A stretch of DNA of 64,000 nt from Klebsiella huaxiensis (GTDB lineage Bacteria > Pseudomonadota > Gammaproteobacteria > Enterobacterales > Enterobacteriaceae). Positions 42,014-50,388 of this stretch are shown here, in pieces (position 1 is the first letter of the stretch; each line of letters starts with the position of its first letter). The stretch covers positions 2,728,001-2,792,000 of the forward strand of contig NZ_CP036175.1 of assembly GCF_003261575.2 (NCBI RefSeq). The letters run 5' to 3'. Both the position numbers and the translations under genes were made by a program. The notes beneath the pieces were generated by a model. It was not told the origin of the DNA and did no database searches. It was given only the letters and a program-made list of their open reading frames with translations.

Positions 42014-43519
42014 TCAGAACATCATGGACATCCACGGATAGCCAATCAGCAGCAGGGCGGCCAGGAAGATGGCGCCGAAGATGGTGCCGAGACGCCAGTA
42101 GTCTTTGGTCGGCAGATAGCCGCTGCCGTAGTAAATTGGGCTTGGGCCAGTGCCGTACGGGGTGATGATTCCCATCACGCCGAGTGAGGTCACCATCAGC
42201 AGAACGAACACCTGCATATTCATACCCGGAATGGTAGAGGCGATGGTCAGCATTGCCGGCAGCAGCGCGGTGGTGTGCGCAGTGGTACTGGCAAACAGAT
42301 AGTGCAGCAGATAGAACGCCAGCAGCAGCACGACGGTGGCCACGCCCGGGGAGATGCCGCTCATCAGCGCGCCGCCTTCTTTGCCCAGCCAGGCGATAAA
42401 GCCGGTAGAGGAGAGGCCGTCGGCCAGCGCAACCAGGGTGGCGAACCAGGCAAAGGTGTTCCATGCCGCTTTGTTACTGGTGATATCGTTCCAGGAGAGT
42501 ACGCCGGTCCACAACATCAACACGATAACCAGCAGGGCGGCCAGCGCGGGTTCAATCCATTCGGCGGCGAAGATCCACATCATCAGCGCGAAGCAGACAA
42601 AAACCAGCAGCAGGATTTCATTACGTGACAGACGACCGAGTTTCTCAAGCTCGCGGGCAGCCCACAGCGGCACTTCATCGTTAACCTTCACTTCCGGCGG
42701 GTAGAACCAGTAGGCCAGCAGCGGCATTGCCAGAATCAGCAGGATACCCAGCGGCAGGAAGGCGATAAACCAGGTGCCCCAGGAGATGTTAATGCCAACG
42801 ATGCTTTTTACCAGCGCCAGCGCCAGCAGGTTCGGCGCCAGCGCAGAGAGGAACATGGAGCTGGTGATACAGGCGGCGGTGATGGCTACCCACATCAGAT
42901 AAGAGCCAATGCGGCGGGCGCTCGGGTCGTTAGGTTTAGAACCATACAGCGGCGGCAGGTTAGCGATAATCGGATAGATAGTCCCGCCGCTACGTGCGGT
43001 GTTAGAGGGGGTAAACGGTGCCAGCAGCAGGTCAGCGAAGGTAATGGCGTAGCCAAGCGTCAGGCTGCGGCGGCCCAGATATTTCACCAGAATAAGCGCC
43101 AGACGGCGGCCAAACTGGGTTTTATCGTAGCCTGCGGCAAACATAAAGGCGCCGAAGATAAGCCACACGGTGGAGTTACCAAAACCGCTCACCGCCCATT
43201 TAAAGGAAGCGCCTGCGAGCTTGAAGTTTGGCGCGGCCAGCTGTTCAGGGCTGAACAGTAACCATTGGCTGCACAGGGCAATCACCACCACGCCCGTGAT
43301 GCCAATCACCGCGCCAGGCAGCGGTTCGAAGATCAGACCGACGATCACGCCGACGAAAATAGCAAAGTAGTGCCATGCATAAGGAGGCAGGCCATCGGGC
43401 ACCGGGACGAACAGCAGGAGAACGGCGACGATAATGGGCATTGCCATCATCAGCAGACGCTTGTAAGCAGCATTGGTTGCTGCACCGGCAGGCGGTATGG
43501 TTGTCTTTTTCTCTTTCAT
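42014..43519 (-). CDS. DASS-family di/tricarboxylate antiporter (CitT/TtdT type)
   Basis: Inner-membrane anion transporter of 501 residues in the CitT/TtdT/SLC13 group, with 12 to 14 membrane helices. Family motifs include FGNSTVWLIFGAFMFAAGYDKT, APFTPSNTARSGGTIYPI and, near the end, YLLHYLFASTTAHTTALLPAML and the GIITPYGTGPSPIYYGSGY stretch. Likely exchanges an external C4 dicarboxylate or citrate for internal succinate. I start at the ATG giving MKEKKTT; its ribosome site is poor, and an in-frame TTG lies five codons before it. First gene of a unit with fumB. A perfect FNR consensus lies about 200 bp upstream. Confidence 0.88.
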   Translation of the reverse strand: MKEKKTTIPPAGAATNAAYKRLLMMAMPIIVAVLLLFVPVPDGLPPYAWHYFAIFVGVIVGLIFEPLPGAVIGITGVVVIALCSQWLLFSPEQLAAPNFKLAGASFKWAVSGFGNSTVWLIFGAFMFAAGYDKTQFGRRLALILVKYLGRRSLTLGYAITFADLLLAPFTPSNTARSGGTIYPIIANLPPLYGSKPNDPSARRIGSYLMWVAITAACITSSMFLSALAPNLLALALVKSIVGINISWGTWFIAFLPLGILLILAMPLLAYWFYPPEVKVNDEVPLWAARELEKLGRLSRNEILLLVFVCFALMMWIFAAEWIEPALAALLVIVLMLWTGVLSWNDITSNKAAWNTFAWFATLVALADGLSSTGFIAWLGKEGGALMSGISPGVATVVLLLAFYLLHYLFASTTAHTTALLPAMLTIASTIPGMNMQVFVLLMVTSLGVMGIITPYGTGPSPIYYGSGYLPTKDYWRLGTIFGAIFLAALLLIGYPWMSMMF

Positions 43520-43713
43520 AATGAGTATCTGCAAGTAGTTAAAAATAAGGTTCTGTCACCGGGTAACCGTGCGATTTCTTTAGTTACAAAACTTTCTTTA
43601 ATTATTAATTGTCGGCTCTGGTTAGTGCGATGACGATTATTTAACGCTGTTTATTGGGCGTTAAATTAAAATATTTGGATATTTATATATTGCGCTTTCA
43701 TACGCTGTTGCAA

Positions 43714-43727
43714 TTGATTGAGATCAA
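43714..43727. promoter_or_regulatory. perfect FNR box
   Basis: TTGATTGAGATCAA equals the consensus TTGAT-N4-ATCAA at every fixed base. Toward the antiporter gene, AATATA/TATATA sequences at 43684-43691 lie where a class II -10 belongs (22 to 24 nt beyond the box). The plus-strand side has no good -10 at that distance. I infer anaerobic activation of antiporter-fumB. Confidence 0.8.
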
Positions 43728-44010
43728 AAAAAGCAGGTTGTTAGCGATTTTTTTTAATTTATCGATAACCCTATATGATGAGGTGTTTATTTGTTTAAAA
43801 TAACGATAAATGTTAAATTAAATAAAACCATGCTTATCTTTATTTTTTCATGCTATTGTTTTATATAATAAAATTATTATTTCCTAAAATTTTAAATCAT
43901 TAACAAAAGTTTCTTTTTTGTTATGGTGTGTTTGCGTTGTGTGAATGGTGTATTTAAATTTAATAATACAATAGAGGTATTGGTGTTATTGCTGGTATTA
44001 AATAGTTTTT

Positions 44011-44038
44011 TAACTAACGTAATTACTTTGGTAACTAA
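44011..44038 (+). promoter_or_regulatory. TAACTAA direct repeats at the reductase promoter
   Basis: TAACTAA occurs at 44011-44017 and 44032-44038, 21 bp apart (two helical turns), the second overlapping the -35. The longer GTAACTAAA (44031-44039) recurs on the minus strand at 43579-43587, before the antiporter gene. DcuR/CitB-type regulators bind AT-rich sites, so these are candidate DcuR sites. Confidence 0.4.
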
Positions 44039-44146
44039 AAATAGCGCTATATTATGGGTATGACTTAAGGAATATACAAAATACAACTAAAAACAATTCC
44101 GTCACCCAATTCTGAGTTTTCAATATTTAAAATCTGGAGCGTCATT

Positions 44147-46924
44147 ATGACCAGTAACCAACGAATTCTGCGTCCTTTTACTTTGCCGAACGGTACTGAA
44201 TTAAAAAACCGCCTGTTGATGGCACCAATGACCACCTGTACCGGTTATTTCGACGGTACCGTGACCAGTGAGCTGGTGGAGTACTACCGCGCTCGTGCCG
44301 GCAGTATCGGCACCATTATTGTTGAATGCTGCTTTATTGATGATTACGGCCTGGCGTTCCCGGGCGCAATCGGCATTGATAATGATGAAAAAGTCGCCGG
44401 TCTGGCCAAAATTGCCGAGGCGATTAAAGCGGAAGGTTCAAAAGCGATTCTGCAAATTTATCACGGCGGTCGGATGGTTGACCCGCAGCTTATCGGCGGA
44501 CGTCAGCCGGTAGCGCCCAGCGCGATTGCCGCGCCGCGTGATGGCGCAGCAACTCCCCGTGCGCTGAACGGTGAAGAAGTTGAAGGCATGATTGCCAAGT
44601 TTGGCGAAGGTGTACGCCGCGCTATTCAGGCGGGTTTTGACGGCGTTGAAATTCACGGTGCGAACACCTATCTGATTCAGCAGTTCTACTCGCTAAACTC
44701 TAACCAGCGCGATGATGAGTGGGGTGGTAGCCGAGACAACCGCGCTAGATTCCCGCTGGCGGTGCTGGATATTACTCACAAAATGGCCCGCCAGTACGCT
44801 GACGATGCCTTTATCATCGGCTATCGCTTCTCCCCTGAAGAGATGGAAGTCCCCGGCATCCGTTTTGACGACACCATGTACCTGCTGGAAAAGCTGGCCG
44901 CTCGCGGCGTGGATTATCTGCATTTCTCGGTTGGCGCAACCTTGCGTCCGTCCATTGTCGATACCACTGACCCGACTCCGCTGATTGAAAAATACTGTGC
45001 TATGCGTTCTGAAACGTTGGCTCAGGTGCCGGTCATGGGCGTAGGGGGCGTGGTAAACGCCGCCGATGCCGAGCAGGGGCTGGATCACGGCTACGATCTG
45101 ATGGCGGTAGGTCGCGCCTGTATCGCTTATCCTGACTGGACGAGGCGAATTGCCGCCGGTGAAGAGCTGGAGCTGTTTATCGACAGCACCCAGCGTGAAG
45201 CGCTGAACATCCCGGAACCGCTGTGGCGCTTCTCGCTGGTAGAAGCGATGATCCGCGATATGAGCATGGGTGATGCGAAATTCAAACCGGGGATGTTCGT
45301 CGAAACCGTTCAGGATGACGCCAACGAACTGGTGATTAACGTCAGTCTGGAAAACGATCGTATTGCCGATATCGAACTGGCCGCCAGCCCGGTACAAACC
45401 GTCGAATTCACCACCAGTTTTGAAGAGATCCGCGAACGCATTCTGACCGCGAATACCCCGCACGTGGATGCGATTTCCGGCGCAACCAGCCAGAGCGAAG
45501 CGGTGAAAAAAGCGGTCTCCAAAGCGATGCTGAAGTCCAGCAAAGCGCTGGCCGCCGAAGAGGGTGAAGGTGATGTCACACCGAAAAGTTATGATGTGGT
45601 GGTGGTCGGCAGCGGCGGCGCCGGTCTGGCGGCAGCGATTCAGGCACACGATGAAGGCGCAAGCGTGCTGATCGTCGAGAAAATGCCAACCATCGGCGGC
45701 AACACGATTAAAGCCTCTGCCGGAATGAATGCGGCAGAAACTCGCTTCCAGCGCGTGAAAGGTATTGAAGACAGCAAAGAGCTGTTCTATCAGGAAACGT
45801 TGAAAGGCGGGCAAAACAAAAACAACCCTGCGCTACTACGTCGCTTTGTCGAAAATGCGCCGGAAGCCATTGAATGGCTGGCGCGTCGCGGCATTATGCT
45901 CAACGATATTACCACTACCGGTGGGATGAGCATTGACCGTACTCACCGTCCGCGCGACGGATCGGCGGTCGGCGGCTACTTAATCAGCGGCCTGGTGCGT
46001 AATATCACCAAACGCGGCATCGATGTTCTGCTCGATACTTCGGTGGAAGAGGTCCTGATGACCGGCGATGAGGTGAGCGGCGTACGCTTGCTTAATGATG
46101 AACAAGAAACCGTTGTAGTACAGACGAAGAGTATTGTGGTGGCGACCGGCGGCTTCAGCGCCAATAGCGCGATGGTCGTGAAATATCGCCCGGACCTGGC
46201 GGGCTTCGTGACCACTAACCATAAAGGGGCAACCGGCGGAGGTATTGCGCTGCTGGAACGTATCGGCGCGGGTACGGTGGATATGGGCGAAATCCAGATC
46301 CACCCGACGGTGGAACAGCAAACCTCGTATCTGATTTCCGAATCAATTCGCGGCGGCGGGGCCATCCTGGTAAGCCAGCAGGGCAACCGTTTCTTCAACG
46401 AGATGGAAACCCGCGATAAAGTCTCGGCATCGATTATCGCGCTGCCGGAGCACTATGCTTACATCGTGTTCGATGAGCACGTCAGGGCGAAAAACAAAGC
46501 CGCCGATGAATATATCGCCAAAGGCTTCGTCACCAGCGCCAGCTCGCCGCGTGAGCTGGCGGAGAAACTGGGGATGGATTACCATGCTTTCCTCGCAACC
46601 CTGGAGCGCTACAACGGCTTTGTCGAAAAACAGCATGACGATGATTTTGGCCGTACCACCGCGCTCCGTGCGCCAATTAATGAAGGCCCCTATCATGCGA
46701 TTCGTATCGCGCCGGGGGTTCACCACACCATGGGCGGCGTGACCATCAACACCGAAACCGCGGTGCTGAACGCCGGGCATCAGGTGATTCCAGGCGCTTT
46801 TGCTGCGGGTGAAGTGGTTGGCGGCATCCACGGCGGCAACCGTATCGGCGGTAACGCGGTGGCCGATATCATTATCTTCGGCACCCTCGCGGGCCATCAG
46901 GCGGCGAAACGCGCCAGAGGTTAA
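44147..46924 (+). CDS. cytoplasmic NADH:fumarate reductase (OYE-like + FMN_bind + FAD domains)
   Basis: 925-residue soluble flavoprotein reducing fumarate to succinate with NADH. Residues 1-370 are an Old Yellow Enzyme-like NADH:flavin oxidoreductase domain (HGANTYLIQQFYS with His170/Asn173; RDDEWGGS). Residues 380-465 are an FMN_bind domain with the flavinylation motif DAISGATS, where Thr447 should carry covalent FMN. Residues 480-920 are a fumarate reductase flavoprotein domain with VVGSGGAGLAA, HRPRDGSAVGG, HHTMGG and GGIHGGNRIGG. No signal peptide or heme motif. This three-flavin design matches the Klebsiella pneumoniae enzyme known as KPK_2907. The ApbE gene follows. NADH enters at the OYE part, and electrons pass via FMN to FAD. 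Confidence 0.93.
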   Translation: MTSNQRILRPFTLPNGTELKNRLLMAPMTTCTGYFDGTVTSELVEYYRARAGSIGTIIVECCFIDDYGLAFPGAIGIDNDEKVAGLAKIAEAIKAEGSKAILQIYHGGRMVDPQLIGGRQPVAPSAIAAPRDGAATPRALNGEEVEGMIAKFGEGVRRAIQAGFDGVEIHGANTYLIQQFYSLNSNQRDDEWGGSRDNRARFPLAVLDITHKMARQYADDAFIIGYRFSPEEMEVPGIRFDDTMYLLEKLAARGVDYLHFSVGATLRPSIVDTTDPTPLIEKYCAMRSETLAQVPVMGVGGVVNAADAEQGLDHGYDLMAVGRACIAYPDWTRRIAAGEELELFIDSTQREALNIPEPLWRFSLVEAMIRDMSMGDAKFKPGMFVETVQDDANELVINVSLENDRIADIELAASPVQTVEFTTSFEEIRERILTANTPHVDAISGATSQSEAVKKAVSKAMLKSSKALAAEEGEGDVTPKSYDVVVVGSGGAGLAAAIQAHDEGASVLIVEKMPTIGGNTIKASAGMNAAETRFQRVKGIEDSKELFYQETLKGGQNKNNPALLRRFVENAPEAIEWLARRGIMLNDITTTGGMSIDRTHRPRDGSAVGGYLISGLVRNITKRGIDVLLDTSVEEVLMTGDEVSGVRLLNDEQETVVVQTKSIVVATGGFSANSAMVVKYRPDLAGFVTTNHKGATGGGIALLERIGAGTVDMGEIQIHPTVEQQTSYLISESIRGGGAILVSQQGNRFFNEMETRDKVSASIIALPEHYAYIVFDEHVRAKNKAADEYIAKGFVTSASSPRELAEKLGMDYHAFLATLERYNGFVEKQHDDDFGRTTALRAPINEGPYHAIRIAPGVHHTMGGVTINTETAVLNAGHQVIPGAFAAGEVVGGIHGGNRIGGNAVADIIIFGTLAGHQAAKRARG

Positions 46925-46940
46925 CGCACAGGCGACACCT

Positions 46941-46967
46941 GCCGGGCAAGCGATAACGCGGCCCGGC
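46941..46967. repeat. REP-like palindrome
   Basis: GCCGGGC and GCCCGGC flank 13 nt in the gap between the reductase and apbE. It may form a stem-loop that tunes the level of the downstream gene. Similar to, but more degenerate than, the REPs at 2.5 and 55.3 kb. Confidence 0.5.
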
Positions 46968-46992
46968 GTAAACGTCTTCTTAGGGGTACGTT

Positions 46993-47943
46993 ATGTCAGA
47001 TAATCGCGTCTACAGCTACTCTGCCGTTCTGATGGGTTCGCCCATTCTGCTTAAGCTCTATGTTCATGATGAATCTCTCGCCTCGCGCGTCTTTCAACTG
47101 ATTAAACGCCACGAAGACCTGCTTACCGTTAACCGCGCGCAGTCGCAGGTGATGGACATTAACCATGCCGCCGGACGTCATCCGGTCACGGTGAGCCGCC
47201 CGGTCTATGCGCTGATTAAATGCGCCAAAGCCGCCAGTATGGTGCGCGATAGCGCGTTTAATCTGGCGATTGGCCCACTGGTTAAGCTGTGGCGTATTGG
47301 TTTTCAGGGACACCGCGTCCCCGAGGCGCAGGATATCGCCGCCCGACTGGCGTTAACGCGTCCACAGGATGTGATCCTCGATGAGACTGCCGGCAGCGTC
47401 TATCTCGTCCAGGCGGGAATGGAGATTGACCTCGGCGCCATTGCTAAAGGCTATATCGCTGACCGGGTTCGCGACTATTTACAGCAGCAGGGCGTGAGCG
47501 CCGCGCTGATTAACCTGGGCGGCAACGTGCACACCCTCGGTGACTGGGCGATCGGCTTAAAAAAACCGTTCTCAGAAGCGGAGGCGCTGGTTGGCAGCAT
47601 TGAAGTAGCGGGGCAGTCGGTGGTGACATCGGGAATTTACGAGCGTTACTTCGAACAGGACGGTAAACGCTGGCACCATATTCTTGATCCGCGTAGCGGC
47701 TACCCGTTGAATAACGAGCTGGAAAGCGTGACCATAATTTCCGCCGACTCTCTGGACGGCGATATCTGGACCACCCTGATTTACGGTCTTGGCGTTGAGA
47801 AAGGCTGCGTGGCGCTACGCCAGCGCGAAGATATCGAAGCGATTTTTGTGACCAAAAACCGCGACGTTATCCTCTCTTCACAGCGCCATTTTCGCTTCCG
47901 GCTGCTGGACGACAGCTATAACCTTATTGACTGTACTGCTTAA
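46993..47943 (+). CDS. apbE: cytosolic ApbE-type FAD:protein FMN transferase
   Basis: 316-residue flavin transferase that moves FMN from FAD to a threonine in DxxSGAT-type motifs. Family signatures are present: DLGAIAKGYIADRV (147-160), LINLGGNVHTLG (172-183), HHILDPRSGYPLNN and a metal-site segment SADSLDGDIWTTLIYGLG. Unlike canonical ApbE it has no signal peptide or lipobox, so it stays in the cytoplasm, the compartment of its neighbour substrate. A cytosolic ApbE paired with this reductase is known in K. pneumoniae. It ends overlapping the DcuR-type gene by 20 bp in convergent orientation. Confidence 0.9.
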   Translation: MSDNRVYSYSAVLMGSPILLKLYVHDESLASRVFQLIKRHEDLLTVNRAQSQVMDINHAAGRHPVTVSRPVYALIKCAKAASMVRDSAFNLAIGPLVKLWRIGFQGHRVPEAQDIAARLALTRPQDVILDETAGSVYLVQAGMEIDLGAIAKGYIADRVRDYLQQQGVSAALINLGGNVHTLGDWAIGLKKPFSEAEALVGSIEVAGQSVVTSGIYERYFEQDGKRWHHILDPRSGYPLNNELESVTIISADSLDGDIWTTLIYGLGVEKGCVALRQREDIEAIFVTKNRDVILSSQRHFRFRLLDDSYNLIDCTA

Positions 47944-48643
47944 GCAAACCGTACTGCTCGGCTATCAGGTGATAGCGATACACTGGACGACCGGTGGCGC
48001 CATAATGAATGCTGGTATAGAGAATATTAATCTGCGCCAGCCAGATCAGATATTTACGGCAAGATACCCGAGAAATATTCACCGCCGCCGCCAGTTCGTC
48101 AGTAGAAAACTCGATGTCCGGGTGGGCATCAATCCACTGGCAAAGGGTACGTAGCGTCTGAGCGGTCAGACCTTTCGGCAGCTTACGCGCATCGGTGGCT
48201 TCAGGCACACCACCGTGCAGCAGGCGGTCGACATCTGCTTGTTCATAATAGGGTTGACCGGTCATCAGCTTGCGCTTTTCGCGCCAGGCGGTCAGCGCCT
48301 CTTCAAAGCGCGGGAACTGGAAAGGCTTGATGAGATAGTCAACCACGCCATAGTGCATCGAGGTCTGCACCGTCGCAGCGTCAGCGGCGGAGGTGATCAT
48401 AATCACGTCGATGGCTCGCCCGGAAGCGCGAATGGTCGGCAGCAGATCCAGGCCGCTATCCTGTTGCATATACACATCCAACAGCACCAGATCTATCTCC
48501 AGATCCTTATCGTTAATCATCTCCCTGGCTTTACTCAACGTCGACGCCGTGCCGCTGCAGCGGAAGCCGCTGACCCGCGCCACGTACAAGCGGTTCAGTT
48601 CGGCAACCATGGCATCATCGTCAACAATTAATACATTTATCAC
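47924..48643 (-). CDS. dcuR: DcuR-type response regulator
   Basis: 239-residue CitB/DcuR-family response regulator, exactly the E. coli DcuR length. The receiver has VDDDAMVAEL at the N-terminus and phosphoacceptor Asp56 in LLDVYMQ, then ITSAADAATVQTSMHYGVVDYLIKPFQ. The C-terminal half has the DcuR-type helix-turn-helix (FSTDELAAAVNISRVSCRKYLIWL) and ends YGLLKQYSQ like E. coli. It follows dcuS with an ATGA overlap. Should activate the dicarboxylate genes next to it when phosphorylated. Whether the organism has another DcuSR elsewhere cannot be seen. Confidence 0.88.
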   Translation of the reverse strand: MINVLIVDDDAMVAELNRLYVARVSGFRCSGTASTLSKAREMINDKDLEIDLVLLDVYMQQDSGLDLLPTIRASGRAIDVIMITSAADAATVQTSMHYGVVDYLIKPFQFPRFEEALTAWREKRKLMTGQPYYEQADVDRLLHGGVPEATDARKLPKGLTAQTLRTLCQWIDAHPDIEFSTDELAAAVNISRVSCRKYLIWLAQINILYTSIHYGATGRPVYRYHLIAEQYGLLKQYSQ

Positions 48644-50259
48644 GCACTTTTCCTTTTACTATCCCAGGGAAGATGAACAAAAAATTGGGTAAACACGCCG
48701 GGTTCGGATTCGACGGCCAGCGACCCGCCCAGTTCACGAAGCTGCTGGCTGGCGAGAAACAGCCCGACCCCGCGATTCTCGCCTTTAGTGGAGAATCCTT
48801 TATTAAAAATATCATCAATAAACGCTTCCGGGATCCCGGGGCCATCATCGCTGACTTCGCCGCTCAACCAGCCGTTCTGATAGTGCAGCAACAGACCCAC
48901 TTCGCCTTCGGCCTGGCCGCTCATAGCATCCAGCGCGTTCTCGATTAAATTGCCCAGCACCGTGACCAGTACGGTAACCTGTTTTTCATTCGGACAGTCC
49001 GGCACCAGGCTCTCTTCCGCAAGCGTGAGGGTAAAGCCACGCTCTTTCGCACGCTGAATTTTACCGATTAAAAAGCCCGCCACGACCGGTGATTTAATGC
49101 GGTTCTGGATTTCACCGATATCCGCCTGGTAGGTATGGGCTGTTTGCAGCACGTACTCTTCCAGCTTGCCGTAGCTTTTCATATTCAGCAGGCCGAGAAT
49201 CACATGCAGCTTGTTCATGAATTCATGTGAAGTGGTGCGCAGGGCGTCAACATAGTTCACCATCCCGTCCAGTCTCTGTAGAAGCTGGCTGACTTCGGTT
49301 TTATCGCGAAAGGTGCTGATTGCGCCGACCACATCATTCTGGCTACGGACGGGAACGGTATTGCTGATCAGCAGTAGGCCGTTACAGCCCAGCTCCCGAT
49401 CGTAAATCGGCTCCCCGGTTTGCAGCACCTCCTGCAAATCCGCCAACAGCGGCGTTTGCGCAATATCGTGGTTGGGGCTGCTAAACAGCATATTGCGCGC
49501 GGCGGGGTTAATCAGCGTGACCTGGCCGTCAGCATCCACCGCTACGACGCCTTCTTTTAATGAATGCAACATGGCCTGACGCTGCTGGAACTGAGTTGAG
49601 ATCTCCTGAGGTTCAAGGCCCAGCAGTACGCGCTTCAGACCGCGGACCAGGCTCCAGGTACCAATGGCGCAAACCAGCGCACTGAACAGCACGGTTAAAA
49701 TCACATCCCAGCGGCTGGCGGCGATTTGCGTATCGACTTTGCTCAACGAAATCCCGATAGCCACCACGCCAATTTGCTGGTGGCTATCGTCAAATACTGG
49801 GGTAAATACCCGTAGCGCCGGGGCCAGTACGCCGTGGTTGACGGCGACGTTCTCTTTACCCTTCAGCGTTGGCAGGATGTCATCGCCGATGAAAGGTTTG
49901 CCGATAATTTGGCTGTTGGGATGCGAATAGCGGATGCCGTCCATATTGGTGACCACGGCGAACAGCAGGCCATTCCGTTTGGTGGCGGCCAGCGCCAGCG
50001 GCTGGATGATACCGCTATCCGGCGGCAGCGCCAGACCGCGTTTGACCTCCGGGGTGTCCGCCAACGTCCTTGCCACCGCCAGCGCCGTGTCCTTCACGCC
50101 GTCGCGGGTTGCGCCGCTTATCTGCATAAACCACAGGGCATAGACCAGAATCAGTACTGAACCGATCACGCTGCCAATCATTAAGGTGACGGCGGTGCTC
50201 AGCTTCATACTCATTGGACGTTTACGCGCGGGCGCAGCCTGCTGCGCTAGTTTATTCAT
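48640..50259 (-). CDS. dcuS: DcuS-type C4-dicarboxylate sensor kinase
   Basis: 539-residue membrane sensor (E. coli DcuS 543). First membrane helix ~20-45, periplasmic PAS domain ~48-180, second helix ~187-207, cytoplasmic PAS ~215-325, kinase to the end. Ligand residues of DcuS are conserved: Arg110 and His113 in IRYSHP, and Arg150 in ALRVFTP. The phosphorylated His is His345 in TSHEFMNKLHVILGLL, with NLIENALDA and DDGPGIP in the ATPase. I start at MNKLAQQ (50259), which gives a DcuS-like N-terminus; the frame is open 26 codons further. In E. coli DcuS also needs a transporter as co-sensor; the adjacent DASS antiporter is a candidate here. Confidence 0.88.
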   Translation of the reverse strand: MNKLAQQAAPARKRPMSMKLSTAVTLMIGSVIGSVLILVYALWFMQISGATRDGVKDTALAVARTLADTPEVKRGLALPPDSGIIQPLALAATKRNGLLFAVVTNMDGIRYSHPNSQIIGKPFIGDDILPTLKGKENVAVNHGVLAPALRVFTPVFDDSHQQIGVVAIGISLSKVDTQIAASRWDVILTVLFSALVCAIGTWSLVRGLKRVLLGLEPQEISTQFQQRQAMLHSLKEGVVAVDADGQVTLINPAARNMLFSSPNHDIAQTPLLADLQEVLQTGEPIYDRELGCNGLLLISNTVPVRSQNDVVGAISTFRDKTEVSQLLQRLDGMVNYVDALRTTSHEFMNKLHVILGLLNMKSYGKLEEYVLQTAHTYQADIGEIQNRIKSPVVAGFLIGKIQRAKERGFTLTLAEESLVPDCPNEKQVTVLVTVLGNLIENALDAMSGQAEGEVGLLLHYQNGWLSGEVSDDGPGIPEAFIDDIFNKGFSTKGENRGVGLFLASQQLRELGGSLAVESEPGVFTQFFVHLPWDSKRKSA

Positions 50260-50388
50260 TCCGACCCCAGGGTAAAACTCATAGAGTTGTATTATCGCTG
50301 AACGAAAGGCTTTCATAAAGCTGTGTAATAAAAGCAAAATATATAGCGAGCGCGCAGTTGGTACGTATCGGGCAAATCCACTATGGGC

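Larger units (their letters stand above)
43535..44146. promoter_or_regulatory. AT-rich divergent regulatory region of the fumarate module
   Basis: About 610 bp, among the most AT-rich in the window, with no supportable gene. It separates the antiporter-fumB arm (minus) from the reductase-apbE arm (plus). It contains a perfect FNR consensus (43714-43727), a GTAACTAAA motif facing each arm, and a plausible plus-strand promoter: TTGGTA (44028-44033), 16 nt, TATTAT (44050-44055). The AT-richness would also suit H-NS or CitB-family regulator binding. Confidence 0.6.

Noticed and set aside
43579..43595. Second Ter-like sequence (TTTTGTAACTAAAG on the minus strand) in the fumarate regulatory region
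   Set aside because: About 13 of 17 positions match, but the essential G at position 6 is T and the AGTA start is lost. Better explained by the GTAACTAAA promoter motif.
44147..46924. Periplasmic flavocytochrome-type fumarate reductase
   Set aside because: No signal peptide and no CxxCH heme motifs; the N-terminal domain is OYE-like, so it is a soluble NADH enzyme.
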